The notes below the pieces were generated by a model. It ran no database searches and had not been told where the DNA came from. It was given only the letters and a program-made list of their open reading frames with translations. Below are positions 20,251 to 28,811 of a DNA stretch of 64,000 nt, one piece after another; position 1 is the stretch's first letter, and the number at the start of each line of letters is the position of its first letter. This DNA comes from Thermoleophilia bacterium (GTDB lineage Bacteria; Actinomycetota; Thermoleophilia; Gaiellales; Gaiellaceae). Made by a program: the position numbers and the translations under genes. The stretch is taken from contig JADLFG010000017.1 of the NCBI GenBank assembly GCA_020845695.1, positions 65,514 to 129,513 on the forward strand. Direction: 5' to 3'.

Positions 20251-21723
20251 GTGCATCATCGTCTGCCAGCCCTTCTCCTCGGCCTCGTCGCGCAGCTGCT
20301 CGCGGCGGCGCCCGCCTCCGCCGCGACCGAGCTGCCACCGCTGCCGGGCTCGGGGCAGGTGCAGCGACCGAACATCGTCGTCGTGATGACCGACGACCAG
20401 ACGCTCGAGTCGGTGCGCGTGATGGAGAACGTCGAGCGGCTGATCGCGGCGGCGGGCGTGACGTTCGAGAGCTTCTACACGACCTACTCGCTCTGCTGCC
20501 CGTCGCGCTCGACGTTCCTGACCGGCCAGTACCCGCACAACCACGGCGTGCTCGGGAACTACCCGCCGAACGGCGGCTACGGCGCCCTCGACTACTCGAA
20601 CACGCTCCCCGCCTGGCTCCAGCGGGCGGGCTACAACACGGCCCACTTCGGCAAGTGGCTGAACGGCTACGGGCAGGGCGGCAAGCGGAAGCAGAAGGAG
20701 ATCCCGGCCGGGTGGAGCGAGTGGTACGGGCTGGTCGACCCGAAGACCTACCTGTACTACGGCTACACGGTCAACGAGAACGGGCGGCTGAAGACGTACC
20801 GCCGCAAGCCAGGCAACTACCAGACCGATGTCCTGACCGACAAGGCGGTGGCGGTGATCGGGCGCTTCGCCCGTCAGCGCAAGCCGTTCTTCCTCAACGT
20901 CGCCTACATGGCGCCGCACGCGACCGCGAGCGCCGGCGGCTCGCCGGCCACGCCCGCGCCGCGTCACGAGAGTGCGTTCGACGGGGTGGCGCTGCCGTCG
21001 AGCCCGAGCATCAACGAGGCAGACGTCTCCGACAAGCCGGCCCAGATCCGGGAGCTGCCGCTGCTGACGGCGGAGGAGCTCGAGGAGGCGCGGCAGCGCT
21101 ACGAGAGCCGCCTCGAGGCGCTGCTCGCGGTCGACGAGGGCATCGCCAGGATCGTGTCCGCGCTCGCGAGCGCGGGGGAGCTCGGCGACACCGTGATCGT
21201 GTTCACCTCCGACAACGGCTACTTCAGCGGCGAGCACCGGATCGAGGAGGGCAAGGTGCTTCCCTACGAGGAGTCGATCCGGCTGCCCCTGATCGTTCGT
21301 GGGCCCGGGTTCCCCGCCGGCGCGGTGACCGGGGCGCTCGCCGCCAACATCGACCTCGCGCCGACGATCGTCGAGCTTGCCCGCGCGACGGCCAGGCGCA
21401 CCCAGGACGGCCGCTCGCTCGTGCCCGCGCTCGAGCAGCCCGCGACCGTCTGGGCGCGCGATTTCCTGATCGAGGCCGGCCCCGACCCGTCGAGCGAGGA
21501 CGAGTCCGAGAACGACCGCGCCGCGCAGTCGTTCCTCGGTCTTCGCACCGACCGCTACCTGTACGTCGAGTACGACTCCGGCGAGCGGGAGCTCTACGAC
21601 CTCGTGCTCGACCCGTTCCAGCTCGAGAGCCGCCACGCCGACCCGGCGTTCGACGCGATCGAGGCCGACCTGGCCGCCCGTCTGGACGCGTTCAGGGACT
21701 GCGCGGGCAGCGCGTGCGCGTAG
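20251..21723 (+). CDS. Secreted sulfatase (N-acetylglucosamine-6-sulfatase-like)
   Basis: 490 residues from GTG 20251, chosen because it yields a clean signal peptide (MHHRLPALLLGLVAQLLAAAPASA); the frame is open much further upstream but that sequence overlaps the divergent gene. NIVVVMTDDQT supplies the metal-binding Asp pair, and LCCPSRSTFLTGQ is the CxPSR sulfatase signature whose Cys82 is converted to formylglycine. FTSDNGYFSGEHR and KVLPYEESIRLPLIVRGPG are further family motifs. Expected to remove sulfate esters from sugars outside the cell. No formylglycine-generating enzyme gene is in the window. Interpreted as part of the cluster of exported hydrolases here. Confidence 0.87.
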   Translation: MHHRLPALLLGLVAQLLAAAPASAATELPPLPGSGQVQRPNIVVVMTDDQTLESVRVMENVERLIAAAGVTFESFYTTYSLCCPSRSTFLTGQYPHNHGVLGNYPPNGGYGALDYSNTLPAWLQRAGYNTAHFGKWLNGYGQGGKRKQKEIPAGWSEWYGLVDPKTYLYYGYTVNENGRLKTYRRKPGNYQTDVLTDKAVAVIGRFARQRKPFFLNVAYMAPHATASAGGSPATPAPRHESAFDGVALPSSPSINEADVSDKPAQIRELPLLTAEELEEARQRYESRLEALLAVDEGIARIVSALASAGELGDTVIVFTSDNGYFSGEHRIEEGKVLPYEESIRLPLIVRGPGFPAGAVTGALAANIDLAPTIVELARATARRTQDGRSLVPALEQPATVWARDFLIEAGPDPSSEDESENDRAAQSFLGLRTDRYLYVEYDSGERELYDLVLDPFQLESRHADPAFDAIEADLAARLDAFRDCAGSACA

Positions 21724-21754
21724 CCCCAGGCAGCGCCGGCGGGGCCGTCCGGGC

Positions 21755-23944
21755 TCAGCTCTTCCCGGATTTCGGGCGGTAGCAGAACTCGCTCTGGCCG
21801 AGCAGCTCGCCGTACTGGCCGGAGGCGAGATACGGCCAGACGTACCAGACGTAGCAGCCCCGCTTCAGCGCCTGGCGCTTGCCCTCGAACGTCCAGCTCG
21901 CGCGGAGGCGGTAGCTCGTCCCTTTCGGGAAGACGCTCAGCACCTTCCTGGACGAGGCTGCCGCGACCTCGCGCGCGGTCGCCCCGGACGGGCCGGTGAA
22001 GAAGAGCTGCAGGTTGTGGAGCGTCGCGCCGGGCGTCTTCTTCCAGGTCAGGAGCGGCGGGCGGGTGACGGTCGCGCCCGTGAGCGGCGACAGCAGGAGC
22101 TGCGTCGTGCCGAGCACGACGATCGCGACGCCCACCGAGCGGTTGCCGGTCTCGTCGTAGCTGACGAACAGGTAGCGGTACTGCTCGCCCTCCGCGAGCC
22201 CGGAGTCGCGGAAGCTCGTCTTCGCGCCACGGTAGACGCGTGTCTCCTCGGCCCCGCTCTGGCCGGGTGTCCTCGTCACCTCGACGTAGGCGAAGTCCTT
22301 GACCGTCGGATTCGACCAGCGGAAGAGGAAGGAGCGGTTCCCGGCGAGCGCGGCCAGCTTCTTCACGTTCTCCGGCGGCACGCGGTCGATCGCCTCGGCC
22401 TGCAGCGGCCGGGGCCCGACCTCGACCCGTGCGGTGGCCGTGGCCCGGTTGCCGTGCTCGTCGGTAGCGGTGAACGTGACCGTCGTGAACCCGAGCTCGA
22501 ACGTGGCGGGCGCGTCGTTCGTGAGCTCGGGGTCGGTGTCGACGAGATCGGCGGCGGCGGCGCCGGCGAGGAAGGACTGGATCGCGGGATCGGTCGCGGG
22601 CAGCGGCTCCGTCGACTTGACGCCGATGTCGGCCGGCGGCGTCAGCACGGGCGGGGTGCGATCCTCGACGGTGACGAAGAAGGTGGCGGTGCCGGTCTTG
22701 CCGCTCGAGTCGGTGGCCGAGCACCGGACCGAGGTTCGCCCGAGCGGAAACACCGGCCCCGAGGCGATCGAGCAGGGCACGGTCGCGATCGGGCCGTCGA
22801 CGTCGTCGGTTGCGGTCACGGCGCCGTAGGTGACCGCGGCGCCGGTCGGGCCGGTCGCCTCGACCGTGACGTTGCCGGGGACGCTCACGACCGGGGCGGA
22901 CGCGTCCTGCACCGTGACGGCGAAGACCGCGCTGCCCGAGTTGCCGGAGCTGTCGGTTGCCGCGCAGGTCACCGTCGTCGTGCCGAGCGGGAAGACGGAC
23001 CCTGGCACGGGCGAGCAGGAGGCCGGGAGGGAACCGTCGACCAGGTCGGCCGCTGACGCTGGGCCGTAGGCCACGGCAGCGCCGCTGGGGCCGGTCGCGG
23101 GGACGGTCGCGTTCGCGGGCGCCGTCACGGCGGGTGGGGTCGTGTCGACGATCGTGACGGAGAACGAGCCGCTGTCTGTGGCACCGTCGCCGTCGGTCAC
23201 CGTGCAGCTCACCGTCGTGCCGCCGAACGCGAAGCCCGAGCCGGAGGCCGGGGTGCACGACGGCTCGGGATCGGGGTCGTCTTCGGCGTCGGTCGCCGTG
23301 ACCGAGTAGGTGATCGCGGTCAGCGGCCCCGCCGCCTCGCTCGTGATCGCGCCGGGCAGCGCCAGCACGGGCGGGCTGTTCGGGGGCGCCGTGACCGTGA
23401 CGGTGGCGGTGCCGCTACCCGGGTTACCGGTGGCGTCGGTGGCCGTGCAGGTGATCGTGGTCGTTCCGATCGGGAACGTCGCGCCGGAGGCGATCGGCCC
23501 GCACGAGGGCGTGAGCGTCCCGTCGACGGCGTCGGTCGCGGTCGCCGAGTAGGACGCCTCCGCCCCTCCCGGCCCGGTCGCCGGGAGCGTCTGGCTGGCC
23601 GGCGTCACCTCGACCGCCGGGCCCGTGGTGTCGGCCACGATGACGCTGAACCCGTGCGCGATCGGGTTGTCCTCGGTGTCGGAGCCGTCGCAGGAGACCG
23701 CCGCGGTGCCGAGCGGGAAGACGCCCGGCCCCGGCGTGCAGGCGAGCACGATCGTCCCGTCCTCCGGGTCGGTCGCGGTCACGGGCGCCCAGGAGACGGC
23801 TGCGCCGTCCGGTCCCGTCGCCTCGGCGCCGATGTTCCCCTGGGCGGGCGGGTCGAGCGAGGGGGGATCGGCCAGCGCGGTTGCCACGAGCACGGAGGCG
23901 GCGACGCCGATGGCCAGGAAGACGGTGAGCTGGCGTCCGGGCAT
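21755..23944 (-). CDS. Secreted HYR-repeat protein with fibronectin-like domain
   Basis: 729 residues. Signal peptide (FLAIGVAASVLVATALA) followed by six HYR (hyalin-type Ig-like) modules of about 80 residues to about residue 500. Each of the first five has a cysteine pair and the refrain FPLGTTTVTC.ATDSSGN; the sixth lacks the cysteines and is more diverged. Then comes a fibronectin type III-like segment (PENVKKLAALAGNRSFLFRW) and about 120 residues with Trp/Tyr-rich ends but no known domain. HYR proteins act in adhesion or extracellular structure; there is no sorting signal or membrane anchor. It follows the gene at 23951 after six bases, so both form one operon. Confidence 0.85.
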   Translation of the reverse strand: MPGRQLTVFLAIGVAASVLVATALADPPSLDPPAQGNIGAEATGPDGAAVSWAPVTATDPEDGTIVLACTPGPGVFPLGTAAVSCDGSDTEDNPIAHGFSVIVADTTGPAVEVTPASQTLPATGPGGAEASYSATATDAVDGTLTPSCGPIASGATFPIGTTTITCTATDATGNPGSGTATVTVTAPPNSPPVLALPGAITSEAAGPLTAITYSVTATDAEDDPDPEPSCTPASGSGFAFGGTTVSCTVTDGDGATDSGSFSVTIVDTTPPAVTAPANATVPATGPSGAAVAYGPASAADLVDGSLPASCSPVPGSVFPLGTTTVTCAATDSSGNSGSAVFAVTVQDASAPVVSVPGNVTVEATGPTGAAVTYGAVTATDDVDGPIATVPCSIASGPVFPLGRTSVRCSATDSSGKTGTATFFVTVEDRTPPVLTPPADIGVKSTEPLPATDPAIQSFLAGAAAADLVDTDPELTNDAPATFELGFTTVTFTATDEHGNRATATARVEVGPRPLQAEAIDRVPPENVKKLAALAGNRSFLFRWSNPTVKDFAYVEVTRTPGQSGAEETRVYRGAKTSFRDSGLAEGEQYRYLFVSYDETGNRSVGVAIVVLGTTQLLLSPLTGATVTRPPLLTWKKTPGATLHNLQLFFTGPSGATAREVAAASSRKVLSVFPKGTSYRLRASWTFEGKRQALKRGCYVWYVWPYLASGQYGELLGQSEFCYRPKSGKS

Positions 23945-23950
23945 GGCTGG

Positions 23951-24745
23951 CTACCCTCCGGCGAGGATGGCGACCACGAGCCCGATCGCGGCGCTCGCGA
24001 GCACCGCGGCGCCGATCAGCCCGAGCTCGAGCCGGCGGGCTGCGAGCAGGCCCGCGACGGCGCTCGAGCGCACCGACCAGGGCGGGATCGCGGCGACGCC
24101 GAGGAGCAGCACGGCGAGACCGAAGAGACCGAGCAGGACGGGCGCGGCGCCGGCCAGCGACGACGGGTTACCGGCCGGCTGGAGTGCCGCGGAGGGGCTC
24201 GCCTGCGCGGCCGGCTCGGGCTCGATCGTTCGCGCGCCGGACGGCGGCGTCTCGGTCGCGTGCGGCTCGGTCGCCAGGACGGGAGCCGCCGCCGGCGCTG
24301 CGGCCCCGGGCGCGTTCGCTGCCCCGTCGAAGGGGGTCACGCCGGAGGTCCAGATCTCCTCCATCCGTGCTCGCAGCGCGAGCAGCCGCTTGCGCTCCCG
24401 CTCGGCCGCCCGCTGCTCCCGTCGCTTGCGCTCGCGCTCGAGCCGCTGCCGCTCGGCCTCGCGCTGCTCGCGCAGCTCGGCGGCGGTCGGCCCCGACGGC
24501 TCCGGCGGCGCGCTCACGGCCGGGGGCGGCGGGCTCGTGTCGCCCCCCGGGCTCGCGGGCGGCGCGGGAGGCGGCTCCGGGTCGTCCGGGACGGGATCGG
24601 GGCTCGGTGCGGGGTCGGGCGCGACCGGAACCGTCACCGGCGGCTCCTGCGCGAACGACGCGGGCGTGGCGGCGAGCACGAGCGCGAGCAGGCAGACCGA
24701 CGGCAGGACACGACGTACCCCCGGGTGGCGCGCCTGCGAACCCAT
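23951..24745 (-). CDS. Proline-rich membrane protein with basic coiled-coil
   Basis: 264 residues from ATG 24745, which gives a signal sequence (VLPSVCLLALVLAATPASFA). Then a Pro/Asp-rich stretch, an Arg/Glu helix (REQREAERQRLERERKR, about 85-115) likely to form a coiled coil, an Ala/Pro linker, and two C-terminal membrane helices (VLLGLFGLAVLLLGVAA; LGLIGAAVLASAAIGLVVAI). I do not recognise a family. Its arrangement, external stalk plus two-helix anchor, and its position directly upstream of the HYR-repeat protein suggest a wall-spanning anchor or partner for that protein. Divergent from the gene at 24870. Confidence 0.6.
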   Translation of the reverse strand: MGSQARHPGVRRVLPSVCLLALVLAATPASFAQEPPVTVPVAPDPAPSPDPVPDDPEPPPAPPASPGGDTSPPPPAVSAPPEPSGPTAAELREQREAERQRLERERKRREQRAAERERKRLLALRARMEEIWTSGVTPFDGAANAPGAAAPAAAPVLATEPHATETPPSGARTIEPEPAAQASPSAALQPAGNPSSLAGAAPVLLGLFGLAVLLLGVAAIPPWSVRSSAVAGLLAARRLELGLIGAAVLASAAIGLVVAILAGG

Positions 24746-24869
24746 CCCCCTCGGCGTCGAGTGTACTACCCGAACGGGGGAGTCGGCCGCTCGGAACTCC
24801 CGGGCGCATCCGTCCGTCCAAGCGGTGAGGCTTTGCGCCGGATCCGCCCTGCCCGAGGAGGCTACGACC

Positions 24870-25385
24870 ATGCCCGACCTTCGCCTTCGTACCACCATCG
24901 CCGCGGCAGCCGTTGCCGCTTCCCTGGTCGCGCCGGCGGCGCTCGCCGAGAGCGCGAGCGATCCCGACGACGTCCCCGGCAGGCTCGACCTGAAGCGCCT
25001 GACCCTCGGGGGCGGCGATCAGCTCGTGACCGTCCGGGTCGTCACCTGGGAGAAGGTCAGGGCGAGCGACCTCCGCTCGGCCGGCACCGGGAATCGCCTC
25101 TTCGTGTACTTCGACTACCGGGAAGACGGCGCCTGGGATCTGCGCGCGCGGATCGTCGAGCTCTCCGAGGGCAAGCTGTACGCGTTGCTGGCGGGGTCGG
25201 GCAGCGCCTACGAGCCGCTGCGCGTGCGCCGTTCCGGGACGTCGCTCACGTTCGCGTTCCCGGCGGACGTCGTCGGCGGCGACATCGAGACGCTCCAGGC
25301 GTGGGCGAAGAGCGCCTACCGGGGGTCCGGCTGCCCGGTCGTCTGCGTCGATCGCGCGCCGGACGCGGGTGTCGTGACAACGTGA
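24870..25385 (+). CDS. Secreted protein of unknown function
   Basis: 171 residues from ATG 24870 with GAGGAG upstream. Signal peptide (TTIAAAAVAASLVAPAALA). The mature part looks beta-rich: RLDLKRLTLGGGDQLVTVRVVTWEKV, FVYFDYREDGAWDLRARIVEL and SLTFAFPADVV alternate hydrophobic and polar residues. One cysteine pair (GCPVVC) lies near the C-terminus. Small proteins of this layout occur beside actinobacterial extracellular proteins, but I cannot name the family. It is followed by a palindrome and a convergent gene. Confidence 0.6.
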   Translation: MPDLRLRTTIAAAAVAASLVAPAALAESASDPDDVPGRLDLKRLTLGGGDQLVTVRVVTWEKVRASDLRSAGTGNRLFVYFDYREDGAWDLRARIVELSEGKLYALLAGSGSAYEPLRVRRSGTSLTFAFPADVVGGDIETLQAWAKSAYRGSGCPVVCVDRAPDAGVVTT

Positions 25386-25420
25386 TCCGGCCGGGCCACC
25401 GTCGAGCCCCTCGCACCCGA

Positions 25421-25436
25421 GAGCTCGCGCGAGCTC
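25421..25436. terminator. Palindrome between convergent genes
   Basis: GAGCTCGCGCGAGCTC is a perfect 16-base palindrome (six-base stem with a GCGC loop) in the 85-base gap between two convergent genes. The position suits a bidirectional terminator; there is no U-tract. Confidence 0.4.
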
Positions 25437-25470
25437 CCGGGGCGGCTCGTCCCGGGGCGGCGGGGGCCGG

Positions 25471-26307
25471 TCAGGCCCCGGGGCGCGGGTGGGCCTCGAA
25501 GAAGCGCCAGAGCGCGGCGGTCGTGTCGATCGGCTCCTCCGGCCACGTGTGGCCCTGCCCGTCGAGCACGATCAGCTTCACAGCCGTGCCCCGCCGGCAG
25601 CGGCTCGTCTCGATCTTCGCCTCCCCGGCCCTCCAGGTCGCCGGGCGCGAGCAGCCGTTGTGCCGCCGCCAGAGCTCGAGACCGTCCCGGACCGGCGGCC
25701 AGTCGTAGCCGCGGCCGCCGCGGCCACCCTCGAGCGGCACGAGCCGGTCGTCTCGCCCGTGCACGTGGATCACGGACACCCGCCGCGGTGGCTCGCACGG
25801 CTCGAACATCGCTGCCGCGACCGGCCCGATCGCGGCGAGCTTGCCCACCCCGCGGCAGGCGAGGTAGTAGGAGAAGATCCCGCCGTTCGAGATCCCGGCC
25901 GCGTAGATGCGACGGCGGTCGAGCCGGGCGCGGCGGCCGAGGTCGTCGAGCAGGTCGTCGACGAACCCGGCGTCGTCGATGCCGAGCCTGGTCGCCGCGC
26001 CGCAGCATCCGTCGGCGTTCCAGCCGGGCCCGACCGAGTGCGGGTAGACGGCCAGGAAGCCCTCGTCCCGGGCGACCGCGTCGAAGCCTGACATGCGAGC
26101 GACACCCTCGGCGCTGCCGCCGAAGCCGTGGAAGACGAGCACGACCGGGACTGGCCGGGAGCGGTCGAGCCCCGGCGGCGTGTAGAGGCGGTAGGAGCGC
26201 TCCAGCCCGCCCGAGCGGAGCGTGGGCTCGGACACGCCGGCGTGGGCCAGCGGGGCGAGCGCAAGCGCCGCGAGCGCGGGGAGGAGGAGCGGGAGGGCCC
26301 GTCTCAC
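25471..26307 (-). CDS. Secreted PHB-depolymerase/feruloyl-esterase-like hydrolase (LpqC family)
   Basis: 278 residues from GTG 26307 (GTG 26313 also possible), giving a signal peptide RRALPLLLPALAALALAPLAHA. An alpha/beta hydrolase follows: FHGFGGSAEGV (oxyanion region), GISNGGIFSYYLAC (nucleophile Ser in GxSxGG), HVHGRDDRLVPLEGG (Asp) and VLDGQGHTWP (His), all typical of poly(3-hydroxybutyrate) depolymerase and LpqC-type esterases. Pairs of cysteines (CCGA, CSRPATW, SRCRRG) suggest disulfides. Probably cleaves polymer or plant-derived esters outside the cell. Divergent from the Yip1-like gene. Confidence 0.85.
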   Translation of the reverse strand: MRRALPLLLPALAALALAPLAHAGVSEPTLRSGGLERSYRLYTPPGLDRSRPVPVVLVFHGFGGSAEGVARMSGFDAVARDEGFLAVYPHSVGPGWNADGCCGAATRLGIDDAGFVDDLLDDLGRRARLDRRRIYAAGISNGGIFSYYLACRGVGKLAAIGPVAAAMFEPCEPPRRVSVIHVHGRDDRLVPLEGGRGGRGYDWPPVRDGLELWRRHNGCSRPATWRAGEAKIETSRCRRGTAVKLIVLDGQGHTWPEEPIDTTAALWRFFEAHPRPGA

Positions 26308-26475
26308 GCCCACAGGAGAGCACGCGGCTGTTAGGAGCCTGTTAGGGGCGCGGCCGAGGCCGCGTGGCGCGACCCGGGCAGCCGCTCCCGTGCATACGGT
26401 CGTCCCGGGCGGCGGTGGCCCCGCTCGACGGCTCGGGCAGCTCCCGCCGGCCGGGCGGGGTACCCTGACCTCGTC

Positions 26476-27141
26476 GTGGCTTCCACGCCCGCTCCCGCCG
26501 CCTCCGGTGAGGACCTCGACCGGCTCTGGCTGCGCCGGGCGGTGCTCGTGCTGCGGCGGCCGCGCGAGGTCTTCGCCGCGATCGCCGACTCGGCCGAGGA
26601 GGACGACGAGGCGAGACAGGAGCCGCTGCTGGCTCTGATCCTCCTCGCCGGCGTCGCAGCCGTCGTCTCCCTCTCCTCGACGTCGCGCGAGCTGCTCGAC
26701 GACCCGGGCATCGACGCGGCGCTCGCGTGCGTGCTGCTCTTCCTCGCGGGCGCGCTCTACGGGATCGCGGGCTACTGGCTCGGCGGGCTCGCCCTCCATC
26801 TCGGTCTGCGCGGCACCCAGGCCGAGGACGGCACGTACCGGGAGGCACGCCACCTGCTCGGCTACTCGCTCGCGCCGATCGCGCTCTCGCTCTTCCTGCT
26901 CCTGCCGATCCGGCTGCTCGCGTTCGGCGGCGACGGCTTCCGCAGCGGCGGCCGTGACGAGGGAGCGGGCGAGTGGGCGCTGACCGCCCTCGCGCTCGGG
27001 TTCGTCGTCTGGTCGCTCGCGCTGCTCGTCGTCGGGATCCGCACCGTGCACGGCTGGAGCGTCGTGCGCGCGCTCGGCGCGCTGCTCGTGACGGCGATGA
27101 CGCTGCTAGGCCTCGGGCTCGTCGTCGTGGTCGCGAGCTAG
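26476..27141 (+). CDS. Yip1-family multi-helix membrane protein
   Basis: 221 residues from GTG 26476. An amphipathic N-terminal segment (RRAVLVLRRPREVFAAIAD) with the RPREVF motif typical of Yip1-domain proteins precedes about five membrane helices (LLALILLAGVAAVVSL; ALACVLLFLAGALYGIAGYW; IALSLFLLLPIRLLAF; TALALGFVVWSLALLVVGI; LLVTAMTLLGLGLVVVVA). The bacterial function is unknown. TACCCT at 26461-26466 lies nine bases before the start, fitting a leaderless or very short leader. Confidence 0.7.
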   Translation: MASTPAPAASGEDLDRLWLRRAVLVLRRPREVFAAIADSAEEDDEARQEPLLALILLAGVAAVVSLSSTSRELLDDPGIDAALACVLLFLAGALYGIAGYWLGGLALHLGLRGTQAEDGTYREARHLLGYSLAPIALSLFLLLPIRLLAFGGDGFRSGGRDEGAGEWALTALALGFVVWSLALLVVGIRTVHGWSVVRALGALLVTAMTLLGLGLVVVVAS

Positions 27142-27206
27142 CCAGCCCTGCTCCGAGTGGCGCCGCGAACGCCGCGCCGCACACCCGGGCGGTAGGCCGC
27201 AGGTCC

Positions 27207-27212
27207 TATACT
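27207..27212 (+). promoter_or_regulatory. -10 element, leaderless type
   Basis: TATACT ends six bases before the ATG at 27219. With the usual distance the transcription start coincides with the start codon; no Shine-Dalgarno sequence is present. Confidence 0.55.
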
Positions 27213-27218
27213 CCGGTG

Positions 27219-28604
27219 ATGGGCCGAAGGGTCTGCGTCGCAGCCCTCATCGCTGTCGGGGTGGCGGCACTGGTCGCTCTGGCGCCGGCCGGTACCGCCT
27301 CGTCCGGCGCGGGCGGCGGTTCCGCACGGCCCGACCGCGCTGCCGCCGCGGCCGGGTTCGATCTCTGGAGCGGGATCTGGAGGAGCGGGCTCTACTACCT
27401 GACGCTCAAGGCCTTCCCGGGCGGGCAGGTGCGTGGCGTGTTCCGGGAGGAACCTGCGGAGCTGTCGTCCACCCCGGTCGACTGGACGGGCTACGACTTC
27501 CGGGGCGAGCTGACCTCGGACGGGGCCCGGGTTACGGGGGTGGTCGTCTCGGGCACGGCCGGGGAGATCGCGGCCGAGCTCTCGGTCGGGGACGGCCCGG
27601 GCTTCCGCGCGATTCTGCTGACCCAGTTCGCCTACCCGGGCGGTCCGGCCGTCGATGTCGGGACCTGGGGCTACGTCCGGAGGCTCGGCTCCGCGGCCGA
27701 TCGCTCGCGCCTCCGGCTCGAGCGCACGTGGGATGTCCTGCGAGGTGGCCGGGAGGTGAGCGACTCGGCCCGGGTCGGGGACATCGTTCGCCTCGCGTTC
27801 GACATCGAGGCCCGGGGCCCACGGGGGCTCGAGGCAAGCTACGTCGCGGTCATCGTCGCCTTCAACAGGAAGCAGCTCGCCGGCCGCGTCGACGTCGTCG
27901 AGCGACTCTCGGACGACGTGCGTTGCAAGCGAGGGCAGTCGAAGACGACGGTCTTCTTCCGCTGCCTCCTCGACGGTCTCGGTCCCCCCGACACGGGGGC
28001 GACGGTTGTCATCGACGTCCGGGTTCCGGCGGCGCTGAAGAACAAGCTGCTGAAGGCGAGCTGGCAGCTCGTGCTCGCACGGAAGCTCGTTCCGGGCCTG
28101 AACGTGGAGGTCGACGATCCCGACGGGGTCGTGAAGATCCCGATCCGGCCCGCGAGACCGGGATCCGGGGGCGGTGGCGGTGACGATGGCGGCGGCGGCG
28201 GGCCCGGCGGCAGCGACAACGGGGGCGGCGGGTCGCAGCCGCATCCGCTGACGCCCGTGACCGACGAGCTGCTGAAAGAGCTCGTGTGCAGGGAGGTGAC
28301 CGTGGGCGGCCAGCCGTTGCAGCTGGCGAGCTTCCACGGCTTCAACCCGGACATCCAGAGCGGCTTCGCCTGTGGCTACACGACGGAGATCGGCGCCAGC
28401 GCGGGCGGCATCCAGGCGCAGTACACCCGCCTGCCCGGCGGCGTTGACTACTGCCGCGAGCTCGACAGCGACGGCTACTACCAGCGGACGAGCCACCATG
28501 TCCAGGTGTACGTGCCGCCATGGTTCGACAACGCGGCCGCCCTGCGCCGTCAGATCCTGACCAGTCTCGAGAACGCGGGCATCGCCCTGCCCTGCCCGCG
28601 CTGA
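27219..28604 (+). CDS. Secreted two-domain protein of unknown function
   Basis: 461 residues. Signal peptide (AALIAVGVAALVALAPAGTASS), then a beta-rich domain beginning FDLWSGIWRSGLYYLTLKAFPGG whose W-x-G-x-W-x-S/T start resembles the N-terminal domain of the phospholipase-like protein at 18828. A Glu/Asp-rich middle part follows, then a Gly-rich low-complexity linker (GGGGGDDGGGGGPGG, about 310-340) and a C-terminal domain of about 115 residues with cysteines near LVCREV, FACGYT, DYCREL and the terminal CPR. The linker points to two independently folded extracellular modules. I recognise no catalytic motif. Confidence 0.6.
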   Translation: MGRRVCVAALIAVGVAALVALAPAGTASSGAGGGSARPDRAAAAAGFDLWSGIWRSGLYYLTLKAFPGGQVRGVFREEPAELSSTPVDWTGYDFRGELTSDGARVTGVVVSGTAGEIAAELSVGDGPGFRAILLTQFAYPGGPAVDVGTWGYVRRLGSAADRSRLRLERTWDVLRGGREVSDSARVGDIVRLAFDIEARGPRGLEASYVAVIVAFNRKQLAGRVDVVERLSDDVRCKRGQSKTTVFFRCLLDGLGPPDTGATVVIDVRVPAALKNKLLKASWQLVLARKLVPGLNVEVDDPDGVVKIPIRPARPGSGGGGGDDGGGGGPGGSDNGGGGSQPHPLTPVTDELLKELVCREVTVGGQPLQLASFHGFNPDIQSGFACGYTTEIGASAGGIQAQYTRLPGGVDYCRELDSDGYYQRTSHHVQVYVPPWFDNAAALRRQILTSLENAGIALPCPR

Positions 28605-28811
28605 TCCGCCGGCGGCCACCCGGGGGCAGGTCCCGTTCGTTGCAGCCGGCGATGCCCACCGCGCTGCGGCCTTCGAACGATTACCCCGCTCCGTGGCGAA
28701 ACACCCCCGCACGAGGGGCGGAGCCATCGAGGCAGCTCGCTCCCCTGCGTCGAAGCCCGCCGCGAGCTCCCCGAGCGGGTCGAGCACGTCCCCGCCGTCG
28801 CCGCTCGCCCG

